A stretch of DNA of 64,000 nt from Caldilineaceae bacterium (GCA_022821585.1 JAJEDI010000090.1:1-64000), one strand, 5' to 3'. Positions 53,238-62,423 are shown, counted from the first letter of the stretch. Notes: generated by a model not told the origin, from the sequence alone. Numbers and translations are program-made.

Positions 53238-54218
53238 CTATTGTACATGCCGCGCCAAATTCGGCGCGTACCGTCTGATCTGTTCCCGCAATCGCAGCAA
53301 CGCTACATCCTTCGCCTTGGCCTCCAGCATAATATCGAACGACCGCAACCGCGCCGAGACCGCAGCCTCCAGCAGGTCGATGACCTCAAACGGGTGCAGA
53401 AAATCGCTGTGCTGATGCGGCAACGGCATCTGTACACGGGCTTCGCCATCGCGGTAAAGTGTACGCACCGCCGTACGCGGGCTGCTGACATGGATCTTCG
53501 GACCTATCTCCTCCGGCCACGTCGCCAGAGCGATTTTCAGCGCATCCAACAATGGGATGGCATCCGGGTTGTGGCAGCGGTGGTGAAGCGTATCCAGTAC
53601 CACCGGGATCCCTGTCCGCCGGTGCAGCCACACCACATCTCGCAGACTGAACTCACGGTCCCCGTTCTCCAGGACCAGGCGCTTTCGCACGTCTTCCGGC
53701 AGCAAACTGGCCGCACGCGCAAACCTCTCCAGCGCCGCCGCTACGTCACCGTGGCCGCCCCCAACGTGAACCACCACCACGCTGGACCCGTCCAGCCCCA
53801 TCCCATCCAACAGAGAAGTCGCCGCCGACAGCTCCAGGCTCGACCGCGCCGCCAGGGCAGCATCCGGATGGCTCAACTGCACGTAAAAGCCCGGATGCAG
53901 CGTCAGACGCACACTCTGCTCCCGCGCCATATCGCCTATCGCGGCCAGCTCCGTCGAACATTCTTCGAGCTGACTGTGGAAAGCAGGCAGGTCCGGGTGG
54001 GTCAGATAGGGTGCAAGCTGACCCGCCATTCGATAAAACCGGATCTCCCTTCGCTCCAGATAGAGAAATATGTCGCGCAGATAAGCCAGACTGACGCTCA
54101 GATGCGGCTGGTTCTGCCAGCGCCGGCTGTCGTGCGAGCGCAGCCCCGTCGCCCCCAGCACCTTGACGGGAAAGCCCAGCCGGACGCGCGTCCCATTCGG
54201 CACGGGTCGGTAGGGCAT
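53238..54218 (-). CDS. uvsE: UV DNA damage endonuclease UvsE/UVDE
   Basis: A 326-residue TIM-barrel endonuclease that cuts 5' of UV photoproducts and other lesions. Family marks: RFYRMAGQLAPYLTHP, RLTLHPGFYVQLSHPD, VVVHVGGGHGD, RLVLENGDREFSLRDVVWLH, PVVLDTLHHRCHNPD, KIHVSSPRTAV (normally KxHxS/D) and PLPHQHSDFLHPFE, ending SFDIMLEAKAKDVALLRLREQI. The His/Asp/Glu metal set of UVDE is present. The length is normal. ATG 54218. The unknown 246-aa gene follows at 16 nt, then the Mo-hydroxylase pair, all on one strand, so the four may share a transcript. Confidence 0.92.
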   Translation of the reverse strand: MPYRPVPNGTRVRLGFPVKVLGATGLRSHDSRRWQNQPHLSVSLAYLRDIFLYLERREIRFYRMAGQLAPYLTHPDLPAFHSQLEECSTELAAIGDMAREQSVRLTLHPGFYVQLSHPDAALAARSSLELSAATSLLDGMGLDGSSVVVVHVGGGHGDVAAALERFARAASLLPEDVRKRLVLENGDREFSLRDVVWLHRRTGIPVVLDTLHHRCHNPDAIPLLDALKIALATWPEEIGPKIHVSSPRTAVRTLYRDGEARVQMPLPHQHSDFLHPFEVIDLLEAAVSARLRSFDIMLEAKAKDVALLRLREQIRRYAPNLARHVQ

Positions 54219-54834
54219 TCTATCCTGTTTTGGGAAACGCTAAACGACGAGGAGAGGAGGTTCTTTCGTGTATGTATTCCATCTTGAAATCGCTCGGGGG
54301 TTTCCGAGTCTCAAAATGCTGCGCCGCTCCCATGGCCTTTCACAGTCCATGCCTGCCGGCCCCAAAACAGACTAGCATAGCACGGACTAGCCCTCCAATT
54401 TCCTCAACGGCTGCACCATTGCCAGACTCTTCGCCCATCCGCGTGGGCCCACAACTGTCTCGACTGCTGACCGCCTACCCGGCCGGACACACGCCACAAA
54501 CCTGCATACGCGGCCGCGCAGGCAATTCCATCGTCAGGTTGACGTCTGCGCCGCTTGTTTTGTACTCTATTACTGCAATCGATTCGATTGTCTTGTCGAG
54601 AATGCGTACAGCATCGCAACCCTCGGCGCCACCGAATGGCGTCGCGGTCTCTGGGACCGTCCTTTTGGCTTCTCAGTTAGGTCCAGTGCCCCCTCCTGAG
54701 AACGCAAAAGACGTCTGAATTCCGTGCCGCCTGTGCCGGGGCTCGCTACGGAATCTCTTCGCAGGCTACTGGTTCGTCTAACTGCAGACAACGGAACCGG
54801 ATCACCCGCCTGCGCTGCTCAAGGAGCCACATAT
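54219..54834. other. 616-bp gap with one palindrome
   Basis: No credible gene (the frame at 54230-54718 is low-complexity). A perfect 15-nt palindrome CAATCGATTCGATTG lies at 54576-54590 and could be an operator, but no matching promoter was found. Neighbouring genes are divergent from this gap (uvsE left, the duplicated-domain protein right). Confidence 0.3.
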
Positions 54835-56271
54835 ATGTACCGTTCACGCCTCTTGGACTTAACAGTGGCACTATTATTCTCAATGATCGTGATACCGGGA
54901 CCCCTGTCTGCACAGGAACTGTCGCCTGCTACAAGGTCGGCACCCGCAACGGCCTCCCTGCCCGAGCCGACTTGGCTGACAGGCCTTCCGGCATCTGTGG
55001 CAAATCGCTCCGATTCGCAGCAACCAGCCCATGTTTCCACCACGCAATTCCCGTCTGGATGGAAGCCAGTTGTCGACGAGTCCCTCGGCTATTCGCTCGC
55101 CGTACCCGCCAATTGGCTGACCTTCGACCTCCGAACTGGCGACCTCGACCTGATTGCCGCTATGCTCGGCGGCCGCGCCGCATCGCAGCAGCTGCGCCAA
55201 TACATGGGCACCCCCGCCGGCGAAAACCTCGGACTCCTTGCCGTCGACCCTGATCCCGGCGAGCTGTTCGCCCGCCCGCCTTTCCCTACCTTTCTCAACG
55301 TGTCGGTCACCCAATTTCCAGGCGGCGTAACCGACGAACAGTGGGTTACCCTCGTTGAAGACGCTATCTCTGCTCTGGGCGAAGCCCGCATCGAAAGTGT
55401 CAGACTGAGCACGCTCAATGAGCTGCCCGTAGTCAGAGCCGCCACCGTCTACCAATTGGGAGGCCGGGGCGCCGGCCTGACCGCCCATCTTGACATAACC
55501 ATCGTCCGGGCTGACCAGGCGGCCTATACACTTGTGATCGCGACCCGGCTGAGCAACGCTCTAGCCAAACGAATTGTGATCCACCAGATCGTCCAATCCT
55601 TCAGGCCGGTCTTGCCCGAACAGGAGGCCGCTGCAGGGCCAGCCCAAACTCCGGCTGCAGAAGAAGGCCAGTCCCCTTCATCCGCCTCTGCACCTGCTGC
55701 CAATCTTCCCAGGTTCTGGATACCAATCGTAGACGGGCGCTTAGGCTACTCACTTGCCGTGCCATTCGACTGGTTAACTTTCGACCTGCAAGCGGGAGAC
55801 TTGGACCAAATGACAGGCCTGCTCGGCGGAGAGACGGCAACACAGCAATTGAAAACCATTCTGGACTCGCCCGCAGGCGCGAATCTTGGCGTCTTCGCCG
55901 TCGAACCGGACCCGGAGAGTTTGTACACTGTCCCAATCTTTCCTACCTTCCTGATCGTGTCCACTGCACCTCTGGCCGGCGAAGTTACCGACGAAGAATG
56001 GCTTGCCCTCGCCGAAAAATCTGTCGCAGCATGGGGCGATACGCAGTTGATAACTGTCGAGAAAGGCACGCGCAACGGTCTTCCGGCCGTCCGCGTCGCC
56101 GCCGCCATAAGGTTGGGCGATCAATTGCAACGCCTGACCGCCCATCTTGATATTACCTTCCTGCGCGCGGGCAATACCGCCTATGTGATTGCAATCGCGG
56201 CCCGCCCCGAAATCGCCGCCGCCAGCCAACCGGTGATCGAGCAGATTTTCGACTCGTTCCGGGTTGATTGA
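54835..56271 (+). CDS. secreted protein with two tandem DUF1795/PsbP-like domains
   Basis: A 478-residue exported protein. AAGGAG precedes ATG 54835; the signal peptide (5-27) ends near LSA-QE. After a Ser/Thr-rich link come two copies of the same domain: residues about 72-262 and 293-478. Each begins with the same LGYSLAVPxxWLTFDL, then GDLD...LGG, SPAG/TPAGxNLG, AVxPDP and VTDEQW/VTDEEW, and ends in a strand-rich ITAHLDIT region with QxF(R/D)SFR. The fold suggestion is DUF1795/PsbP-like. Function is unknown; such domains are often at the cell surface. The neighbouring LRR protein is likewise secreted and duplicated, but no shared partner is shown. Confidence 0.7.
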   Translation: MYRSRLLDLTVALLFSMIVIPGPLSAQELSPATRSAPATASLPEPTWLTGLPASVANRSDSQQPAHVSTTQFPSGWKPVVDESLGYSLAVPANWLTFDLRTGDLDLIAAMLGGRAASQQLRQYMGTPAGENLGLLAVDPDPGELFARPPFPTFLNVSVTQFPGGVTDEQWVTLVEDAISALGEARIESVRLSTLNELPVVRAATVYQLGGRGAGLTAHLDITIVRADQAAYTLVIATRLSNALAKRIVIHQIVQSFRPVLPEQEAAAGPAQTPAAEEGQSPSSASAPAANLPRFWIPIVDGRLGYSLAVPFDWLTFDLQAGDLDQMTGLLGGETATQQLKTILDSPAGANLGVFAVEPDPESLYTVPIFPTFLIVSTAPLAGEVTDEEWLALAEKSVAAWGDTQLITVEKGTRNGLPAVRVAAAIRLGDQLQRLTAHLDITFLRAGNTAYVIAIAARPEIAAASQPVIEQIFDSFRVD

Positions 56272-56371
56272 GACCCGGAAGTCACCGGCACAGAACCTTT
56301 CGCGTTGCCGACGGAAGGCTGGGCAGGATTTCCCTGAAAGACAGTTCACCCTGTGAGGAGGACGCTTAACT

Positions 56372-58684
56372 ATGAAACAGAGACGTTTCAACACCCCATT
56401 TCTATACCGCGGCACACTTCTGTTCGTTGCCCTACTGGTCACACTCGCCCAACCTGCGGCAGTGACCGCCCTATATGCGCAGGGCGACGACCAGTCCGAC
56501 GGCGACGCCGACCGCGTCGCGCTGACCGCGCTCTTCAACGCCACCGACGGCGAAAACTGGGTGAACAACCACAACTGGCTGACCGACAAACCCCTCAGCG
56601 CATGGTACGGCGTCACCACAGACGAGAATGGCCGCGTCACGCAGCTAAGCCTCCGCGGAAACCATCTGACCGGCGCCATCCCACCGCGGTTGGGCTCCCT
56701 CACTCAGCTCGTACGACTCGTGATCGACGACAACCTCTTGAGCGGTTCGATCCCCCCGGAACTGGGAAACCTGGCCCAACTGCAGTGGCTCGACCTAGAC
56801 AGAAACCAACTGACCGGTTCGATTCCTCCCGAATTGGGAAACCTCAAACTCCTGGAACGCCTCGACCTTTCGGGAAATCAGTTGAGCGGCTCGATCCCCC
56901 CGGAGATTGGCGGCCTCTCAGAGTTGCGAACACTCTATTTCGACGAGAATCAGCTGATCGGAGCAATCCCGCCGCAGCTCGGTTTCCTCGCCAATCTGCA
57001 GACAATGTTCATCGAAGAAAATCAACTGAGCGGCGAGATCCCCCCTGAACTGGGCAACCTCACCCACTTGCGCGCCATGTCGCTGGAGGAAAACAACCTG
57101 AGCGGGTCCATTCCTGCCGAACTGGGCAACCTCACCCAGCTGCGCTCACTCGATCTCGATGAAAACGATCTGAGCGGACCGATTCCACCCGAACTGGGCA
57201 ACCTCACCCAGCTGCGCTCACTCTATCTTGACGAATGCGGCCTGAGCGGGCCCATCCCGCCCGAGCTGGGGAACCTCTCCCAACTGCGGGCCCTTCTGCT
57301 CAGCGAAAATGAGTTGAGCGGACCGATCCCGAAAGAGTTGGGCAATCTCACGCACCTTCAGTCCCTCCAGCTCGCTGGAAACGATTTGAGAGGGGAGATC
57401 CCGCCAGAGTTGAACGCCCTCGCTCATCTGAGAGAGTGGAATATCGGCGGAAATCCGCTGTCCGGCTGCATCCCTGCAAGCTGGCGCAACGCCGCTTCCG
57501 TCGACACGGAACAGTTGGACCTGCCCTTCTGTCCATCACCCGCGGCGGCGGAATCCGGTATGGAGTCACTCTTCGGGCTGAACGGCGACCTTCTCTTTGC
57601 CCTCTACCGCGTTTCCCTGAGAACCCTTACCCATCAGGCCCTGCAGGGGCTCGACCGTGCAGCGCTCTCCTCGCTCTACATTGCCTTCGGCGGCGACGAC
57701 TGGGTGAACAGCGAGAACTGGCTCAGCGACAAGCCGCTCAGCACATGGTACGGCGTAACCACCGACCTCAACGGCCGCGTAACCCGCCTGGACCTGCGCG
57801 GCAATCAGTTGAGCGGTTCGATTCCGGCCGTCATCGGGCGCCTTTCCCATCTGACCAGGCTGGCTATCGATGACAATCAACTTACCGGTCCCATCCCGCC
57901 CGAAATAGGCTACCTGACCCACCTCAACTCTCTCGACCTCGACCGCAACCGTCTGACAGGCCCGATCCCACCCGAGCTCGGAAACCTCACCAAGCTGGAA
58001 CGGCTGGACCTCACCGGAAACCAGTTGAGCGGGCCGATTCCGCCCCAACTCGGCAATCTTGCCGCCCTGCGTACCCTCTTCCTCGACGAAAATCGCCTGA
58101 CCGGGACCATCCCCCCCGAGCTGGGCAATCTGATCGAACTCCGCACACTTTATCTCGAAGAGAACCGGCTGACCGGTCGCATCCCCCCTGAGTTGGGCAA
58201 CCTGGTTAACGTGGGCCTCTTCTCCCTCGAAGAGAACAACCTGACCGGCTCGATCCCACCGGAGTTGGGCAACCTCGCCGAAGTGCGCACCCTCTATCTC
58301 GATGAGAACGAGTTGAGCGGCTCCATCCCGCCCGAACTCGGCAACCTGGCCCAGCTGCGAGTCCTCGACCTCGATGAGAACGAACTGAGCGGACCGATCC
58401 CGTCCGAACTCGGCAACCTGACCCAGCTGCGCATCCTCTTCCTGCGCGAAAACGAGCTGAGCGGCTCGATACCCTCCGAGTTGGGCACCCTTGCTCACCT
58501 TACATGGCTATACCTGCAGGACAACGAGCTGAGCGGGGAGATACCCTCCGAGCTGGGAAACCTCGCGCTACTGCAGGGGATCAGCCTCGGCGGCAACCAG
58601 CTCAGCGGCTGCGTTCCTGTAAGTCTGAGCCGCGTACGCCACAACGACCTCGACTACGTCCACCTACCCTTCTGCGTCGACTAG
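56372..58684 (+). CDS. secreted plant-type LRR protein, two copies of a 12-repeat block
   Basis: A 770-residue exported protein. The signal peptide (10-35) ends near LYAQ. There are two blocks: residues about 43-400 and 428-770. Each starts with a capping unit containing D-R-x-A-L-x-x-L and NWL-DKPLS-WYGVTTD-NGRVT, then 12 leucine-rich repeats of the plant type (LxxLxLxxNxLSGxIPxELGN), and ends with a Cys-capped unit (GCIPASW...LPFC; GCVPVSL...LPFC). Repeats 2-7 and 12 of block 1 match the same-numbered repeats of block 2 best. Likely role: extracellular or cell-surface binding of protein or polysaccharide. GAGGAGG 10 nt before ATG 56372 supports the start. A strong hairpin follows the stop. 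Confidence 0.85.
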   Translation: MKQRRFNTPFLYRGTLLFVALLVTLAQPAAVTALYAQGDDQSDGDADRVALTALFNATDGENWVNNHNWLTDKPLSAWYGVTTDENGRVTQLSLRGNHLTGAIPPRLGSLTQLVRLVIDDNLLSGSIPPELGNLAQLQWLDLDRNQLTGSIPPELGNLKLLERLDLSGNQLSGSIPPEIGGLSELRTLYFDENQLIGAIPPQLGFLANLQTMFIEENQLSGEIPPELGNLTHLRAMSLEENNLSGSIPAELGNLTQLRSLDLDENDLSGPIPPELGNLTQLRSLYLDECGLSGPIPPELGNLSQLRALLLSENELSGPIPKELGNLTHLQSLQLAGNDLRGEIPPELNALAHLREWNIGGNPLSGCIPASWRNAASVDTEQLDLPFCPSPAAAESGMESLFGLNGDLLFALYRVSLRTLTHQALQGLDRAALSSLYIAFGGDDWVNSENWLSDKPLSTWYGVTTDLNGRVTRLDLRGNQLSGSIPAVIGRLSHLTRLAIDDNQLTGPIPPEIGYLTHLNSLDLDRNRLTGPIPPELGNLTKLERLDLTGNQLSGPIPPQLGNLAALRTLFLDENRLTGTIPPELGNLIELRTLYLEENRLTGRIPPELGNLVNVGLFSLEENNLTGSIPPELGNLAEVRTLYLDENELSGSIPPELGNLAQLRVLDLDENELSGPIPSELGNLTQLRILFLRENELSGSIPSELGTLAHLTWLYLQDNELSGEIPSELGNLALLQGISLGGNQLSGCVPVSLSRVRHNDLDYVHLPFCVD

Positions 58685-58697
58685 ACAACACTAATGC

Positions 58698-58728
58698 AAG
58701 GGAGAGTAGCAATCTGCTACTCTCCCTT
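58698..58728 (+). terminator. hairpin after the LRR gene
   Basis: AAGGGAGAGTAGCA (58698-58711) pairs perfectly with TGCTACTCTCCCTT (58715-58728) around a 3-nt loop: 14 bp. No run of T follows on either strand, so it may stabilise the mRNA rather than stop transcription by itself. Confidence 0.55.
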
Positions 58729-58789
58729 CGCCTCTCTATATGACGTTGTCAGCTCGCCACGAATTCACGTCTGGCTTAAGCTATCTCTC

Positions 58790-59626
58790 CTACCAACCGA
58801 GGAACAGCGGATCCCTGCGGACTCTCCGTCCCGTCACCCTCGCCACAGCCATCTCCCGCTGGAACGGCGCAACCACTTGACTCAAGCTGACGGCCGCCAT
58901 ACTTCCGTACATGTTCAGAATCGGAGCAACCTCAGTCTGATAGGTAATGTAGGCATCGGGCCAGGACACCGGAAGTCTCCATCCAACACCTGCTCGCCTT
59001 CGAGCAGGCCTCTCACCCACCTGTCCCGCCTTCAGCCGCCGTGCCGCCACCAGCATCGTGATCAGCAGCGCCGCACCGCCTGCAAGCGGCAGATAATGCA
59101 ATCCCAGCTCCACCTGTCGCACCACCTCCGTTGTCTGATGCCCGATCACCGCCAGCGCTGGCACCCACACCAGCTCACCCAATAGGACGACCGGAAACCA
59201 GCGTCGGAATGGCACGCGACCCATCCCGGCCGCCACCAGCACCGGAATCACAAGCACGGAAAACGCCTTGGCGACGAACAGGAGTCTGGGGCCGTGCTCC
59301 TGCATCTCCGACTGCACCTGCTCCAGATGATGGCGTCGCAGCCCCAGCCAGCGGCCATAGCGCAGTACAGGCTCCTTCCCATATTTGTAGCCGAGTAAGT
59401 ACCAGAGCCCGTCCGCAACGATCCCCCCAACGATTGCGCAGATCATCACCAGCGGCAAGCGCATATACCCCAGCGAAGCCGCAACCGCCGCCAGCAGCGT
59501 CACGATCCGCCCCTCCACTATCACCAGAACGGTCAGGAGCGGATAACTCCAGACGCCCCACTCCTGCAGACCCTCGCTGCGCAGCAAGTTCATAGCTGTA
59601 TCGAATATCTCGGAAATAAAGTTCAT
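58790..59626 (-). CDS. DedA-family (VTT domain) membrane protein
   Basis: A 278-residue protein with about five membrane or re-entrant helices. The VTT/DedA motif is seen as TVLVIVEGRIVTLLAAVAASLGYM (split: LTVLVIVEGRIV) with E38 and R40, GGIVADGLWYLLGYKYGK (D72) and FVAKAFSVLVIPVLVAAGM. These residues match the acidic/basic set needed for lipid scrambling or proton coupling in DedA. ATG 59626 overlaps the DUF2071 stop by 4 nt (ATGA). A 60-residue basic C-terminal tail is unusual. It is the last gene of a coupled three-gene unit. Confidence 0.85.
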   Translation of the reverse strand: MNFISEIFDTAMNLLRSEGLQEWGVWSYPLLTVLVIVEGRIVTLLAAVAASLGYMRLPLVMICAIVGGIVADGLWYLLGYKYGKEPVLRYGRWLGLRRHHLEQVQSEMQEHGPRLLFVAKAFSVLVIPVLVAAGMGRVPFRRWFPVVLLGELVWVPALAVIGHQTTEVVRQVELGLHYLPLAGGAALLITMLVAARRLKAGQVGERPARRRAGVGWRLPVSWPDAYITYQTEVAPILNMYGSMAAVSLSQVVAPFQREMAVARVTGRRVRRDPLFLGW

Positions 59627-60447
59627 TCACCCACTTCCTCTACCCACCATGCCAACACATCCAGCCTCTCGACGAAATGGAGCAGAGGCTCTGTATCCGG
59701 CAGGAAGAGCCCGTGTGCCTGCGCAACCCAATTGCGCCCGAACTCCGCCTCGGCTGGCTGTAACGGCCAGGGCCTATGGTGGATCTCACCCCGATAGACG
59801 CGCCCAGCCCTGTCCACACTGTACAGACAATACCTCTCAACCAACCACTGCTCCAACGAATCCGGCGCCGCCCGGTAAACCGGACCGGTCGGCCGGTAGG
59901 CAGCCCTGAAATCCGCCTCCGGTGCGCCCTTGTGCGTGCGCCGGCTCGAATAGCGAATGCCGCCTTCTTCGGTCCTGCATTCCATCTGCGCCCGGAAATA
60001 GGGCAGATGATAGAATCTCCGCGCCATCGCCACCGCCAAAGGGTTGCCCGCGTCCAGACTGAAAAAGAACACGCCCGGCCTTGGCTCCTCCCCATCGCTA
60101 CTCTTTACGTACGTACGCACATTTAGTTCCGGAAAAGAGGAAACCCACGGCGCCGCCGGCGTAAACCGCGGCCGCACCCCGTGCATACGAAAGGGGACCA
60201 CCGATACCCATGCCTCACCCGCATACCTGTCCAGCGCCAAGCCGGACGGCAGCAACCTCTGGACTGCCGAGGCGGGAACGGGCCAGTGCGCAAAAAGAAG
60301 GTCCTGCCACGACTGAAACATGAACCACGGCCGTTCGGGCACAGGCCAGGGGCGGTGATCCTGCTGGGCTGGAATCTCAGCCGCGGCGGCCTGCACGCGC
60401 CGCCACAGCGAGGCAAGGGGCAAGCTTCTCATCGGTCTATTCTTCAC
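59623..60447 (-). CDS. DUF2071 (YqjF-like) protein
   Basis: A 274-residue protein of the DUF2071 family. Marks: RPWFMFQSWQDLLFAHWPVPASAVQRLLP (split: WFMFQSWQDLLFAHWPV), VSVVPFRMHGVRPR, FPELNVRTYV, PGVFFFSLDAGNPLAV, IRYSSRRTHKGAP and WLVERYCLYSVDRAG. The family is widespread and its function is not known; the fold is acetoacetate-decarboxylase-like. The likely start is GTG 60447, overlapping the peptidase stop by 4 nt (GTGA); ATG 60432 is the alternative. It sits between the M1 peptidase and the DedA gene with overlaps on both sides. Confidence 0.85.
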   Translation of the reverse strand: MKNRPMRSLPLASLWRRVQAAAAEIPAQQDHRPWPVPERPWFMFQSWQDLLFAHWPVPASAVQRLLPSGLALDRYAGEAWVSVVPFRMHGVRPRFTPAAPWVSSFPELNVRTYVKSSDGEEPRPGVFFFSLDAGNPLAVAMARRFYHLPYFRAQMECRTEEGGIRYSSRRTHKGAPEADFRAAYRPTGPVYRAAPDSLEQWLVERYCLYSVDRAGRVYRGEIHHRPWPLQPAEAEFGRNWVAQAHGLFLPDTEPLLHFVERLDVLAWWVEEVGE

Positions 60448-62117
60448 TCTCCATATATCCAGAGAACGATCAGATCGTCGATCGGAGTGCCGCTGTGTCG
60501 CCGGAATATGCTCAAGAGGTCCTCCGCATAGGCGATCCCGTAGCGATGCGTCTGCACATAGTCAAGCAGTGCCGCGAAAAACGCCGCATCGCCCATACGT
60601 TCCCGCACCGCGTGCAGGAACAGTGGCCCTTTGCTATAGATGATGTTGATATAGTTGCTCTGATCAAACCCGACCACCGCGCCGCTGACCGGCCTGTCTA
60701 TCCCCAGGTTCCGCGCCGCATCGTATCGGTAACGAAAAACATTCTCCATCATCACCGTCTGCATCTGCGGCCAGTCCACCGCCTCGTAATACAGATAGAC
60801 CGCATAGTTGGCAAGCGACTCATCCAGCCACGGCTCATCCGGCTGATCGTTGCCTACCAGGTTGAAAAACCACTGGTGGGCAACCTCGTGGGGCGTGGCA
60901 ATGCCGAAACCGCCGCCGCCCTCCCCGTAAAAGTTCGCCGCCAGCCCAAGCAGACCGGCATGCTCCATCCCAAACGCTGTCGTCGGCAGCGGCACGACAT
61001 CCAGCTCGCGATACGGATACTGACCGAACATGCCGTTAAAGACGGCCAGGCTGCCCGTTGTATAGCTTAGTGCCGTCTGCGCAGACGCCATCCCCCCAAC
61101 CGGGTAGTACGAATTGACCGTGGTCCCATCAACCTCTTCGCTGATCGCCTCCCAGCGGTCGGTCACAGCCGCATAAAAGGAGCGCACCGGCCCCGCCGCG
61201 ATCCGCCATGTGGTCGTGCCGTCCTCGTTGGGCTCTCGCGCCGCTGTCGAGCCGCTTGCAACCACCGCAAGCGCCCCCGGCACAGTCAACGCCACCTGAT
61301 AGAAACCAATGTCCGCAAAGAGCGAGTCACCAAAGCTCGCGCCCGCGAACAGATCCCAGCCCCTGTGGTCGTAAACTGCCAGCGTGGGATAAAAGCCCGC
61401 CAGATCGTAGACCCCGTTCACAAACCCGTACAGGCCTGCCCCCGCCGTGCCCGCGTAGACCTGTGTCGGCAGCGTGGCCCAAAACCAGAGCGTCACATCC
61501 GTCGTTGCCCCCGCGGCCAGCCCATCGTCAAGCGGGATATGCACCACCGCATCCTCGAAGAGATGCGCGACGTCCACGACCTTTCCGTCCACCATCGCCC
61601 GGCTGACCTGGGCTGAGCCCCCGAAAGCAGGCAAATTGGGATACAGCCGGAAATAAAGCTCGTTGAGGCTGGTCTCCTCCTGATTCGTAATGCGCATCCG
61701 CTGTACACCCTCCAACAGCGGGACCTCTCCCGGCAGCAGGCGGACCTGAATAGTGTAGTGGGGCGCGTCCGACAACCGCTCTGCATCCGTCGCAAATGCC
61801 GCCAGCAGCGTCTCGCCGTAGACCGAATAGTCTGTCAGATCAACGTCGGGCGTCGGAAAAAGAGGAGGTTCCACTACCGGTTCCGGGACCGGAGTGGCCG
61901 TTGGCGGTGGGGCCGTTGGCTCGGGTGTATGGGTCGCAGGGGCAACAGTCGCCGTCGGGGTTGGCGCAAGGACGACGACATCCGGTTCTTCTGTTGTCGG
62001 ATTTGCCCCTCTGCTGCAGGAGGCTAGCACAGCCGCCAGCGCAACCGTCCCGGCGAACTTTGCGAAAAAACGACACTGCGACCTGAGCCTGCATCGGCGC
62101 ATCCCTACAGCGCGCAT
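60444..62117 (-). CDS. M1-family metallopeptidase, lipoprotein
   Basis: A 557-residue lipoprotein. ATG 62117 has AAGGGG just upstream; the frame extends to 62321 but only non-family sequence is added. The signal reaches AVLASC34 (lipobox), followed by a Pro/Thr-rich tether (about 40-85). The body has a beta N-domain (YTIQVRLLPGEVPLLEG, MRITNQEETSLNELYFRLYPN) and a thermolysin-like domain with GMEHAG in the GAMEN position, Zn motif HEVAHQWFFNLVGND (H410, E411, H414) and E433 in DESLAN. The C-terminus KGPLFLHAVRERMGDAAF fits M1 enzymes. It should cut peptides at the outer face of the membrane. First gene of a coupled unit with DUF2071 and DedA. Confidence 0.88.
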   Translation of the reverse strand: MRAVGMRRCRLRSQCRFFAKFAGTVALAAVLASCSRGANPTTEEPDVVVLAPTPTATVAPATHTPEPTAPPPTATPVPEPVVEPPLFPTPDVDLTDYSVYGETLLAAFATDAERLSDAPHYTIQVRLLPGEVPLLEGVQRMRITNQEETSLNELYFRLYPNLPAFGGSAQVSRAMVDGKVVDVAHLFEDAVVHIPLDDGLAAGATTDVTLWFWATLPTQVYAGTAGAGLYGFVNGVYDLAGFYPTLAVYDHRGWDLFAGASFGDSLFADIGFYQVALTVPGALAVVASGSTAAREPNEDGTTTWRIAAGPVRSFYAAVTDRWEAISEEVDGTTVNSYYPVGGMASAQTALSYTTGSLAVFNGMFGQYPYRELDVVPLPTTAFGMEHAGLLGLAANFYGEGGGGFGIATPHEVAHQWFFNLVGNDQPDEPWLDESLANYAVYLYYEAVDWPQMQTVMMENVFRYRYDAARNLGIDRPVSGAVVGFDQSNYINIIYSKGPLFLHAVRERMGDAAFFAALLDYVQTHRYGIAYAEDLLSIFRRHSGTPIDDLIVLWIYGE

Positions 62118-62423
62118 CAGGCCCCTTGTAGATGCAGACCGTCGACCTGCATGGCTTGCCGCGCCCATCAATCCCGTCCCCCATTTCCCGCCGCCGACTC
62201 CACGACTCCGGCAGGCTTCTTCACATCCCTGCAGCGCATACCGTCGGCGGCAACACCATAGCTTGGCGACGAGCGAAAATGACGATCTGTTAGGCTCGGC
62301 ACAGTCAACCCTGCGTTTCAATAATCGCTGCTTGGTGTTTTCTCTCCTCTGCCTTCAATTAAGATGAAGGCCCCGACGCGGAGCAAACCCTTGGCTATGC
62401 CTACAGTCTTTCCAAAGCCTTGA
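62118..62423. other. 306-bp gap upstream of the M1 peptidase
   Basis: No gene seen. TTAATTGAAGG and GAGGAGAGAAAA on the minus strand look promoter- or leader-like, but no -35/-10 pair with normal spacing was found. Confidence 0.3.

Noticed and set aside
57566-58498. Antisense frame of 310 codons opposite the LRR gene
   Set aside because: It is a by-product of the repeated LRR codons.
59915-59950. A stretch resembling the 28-nt hairpin repeat (GTGCGCCCTTGTGCG) inside the DUF2071 gene
   Set aside because: It codes the RRTHKGAP part of a motif that is conserved in DUF2071 proteins, so the likeness is explained by the protein.
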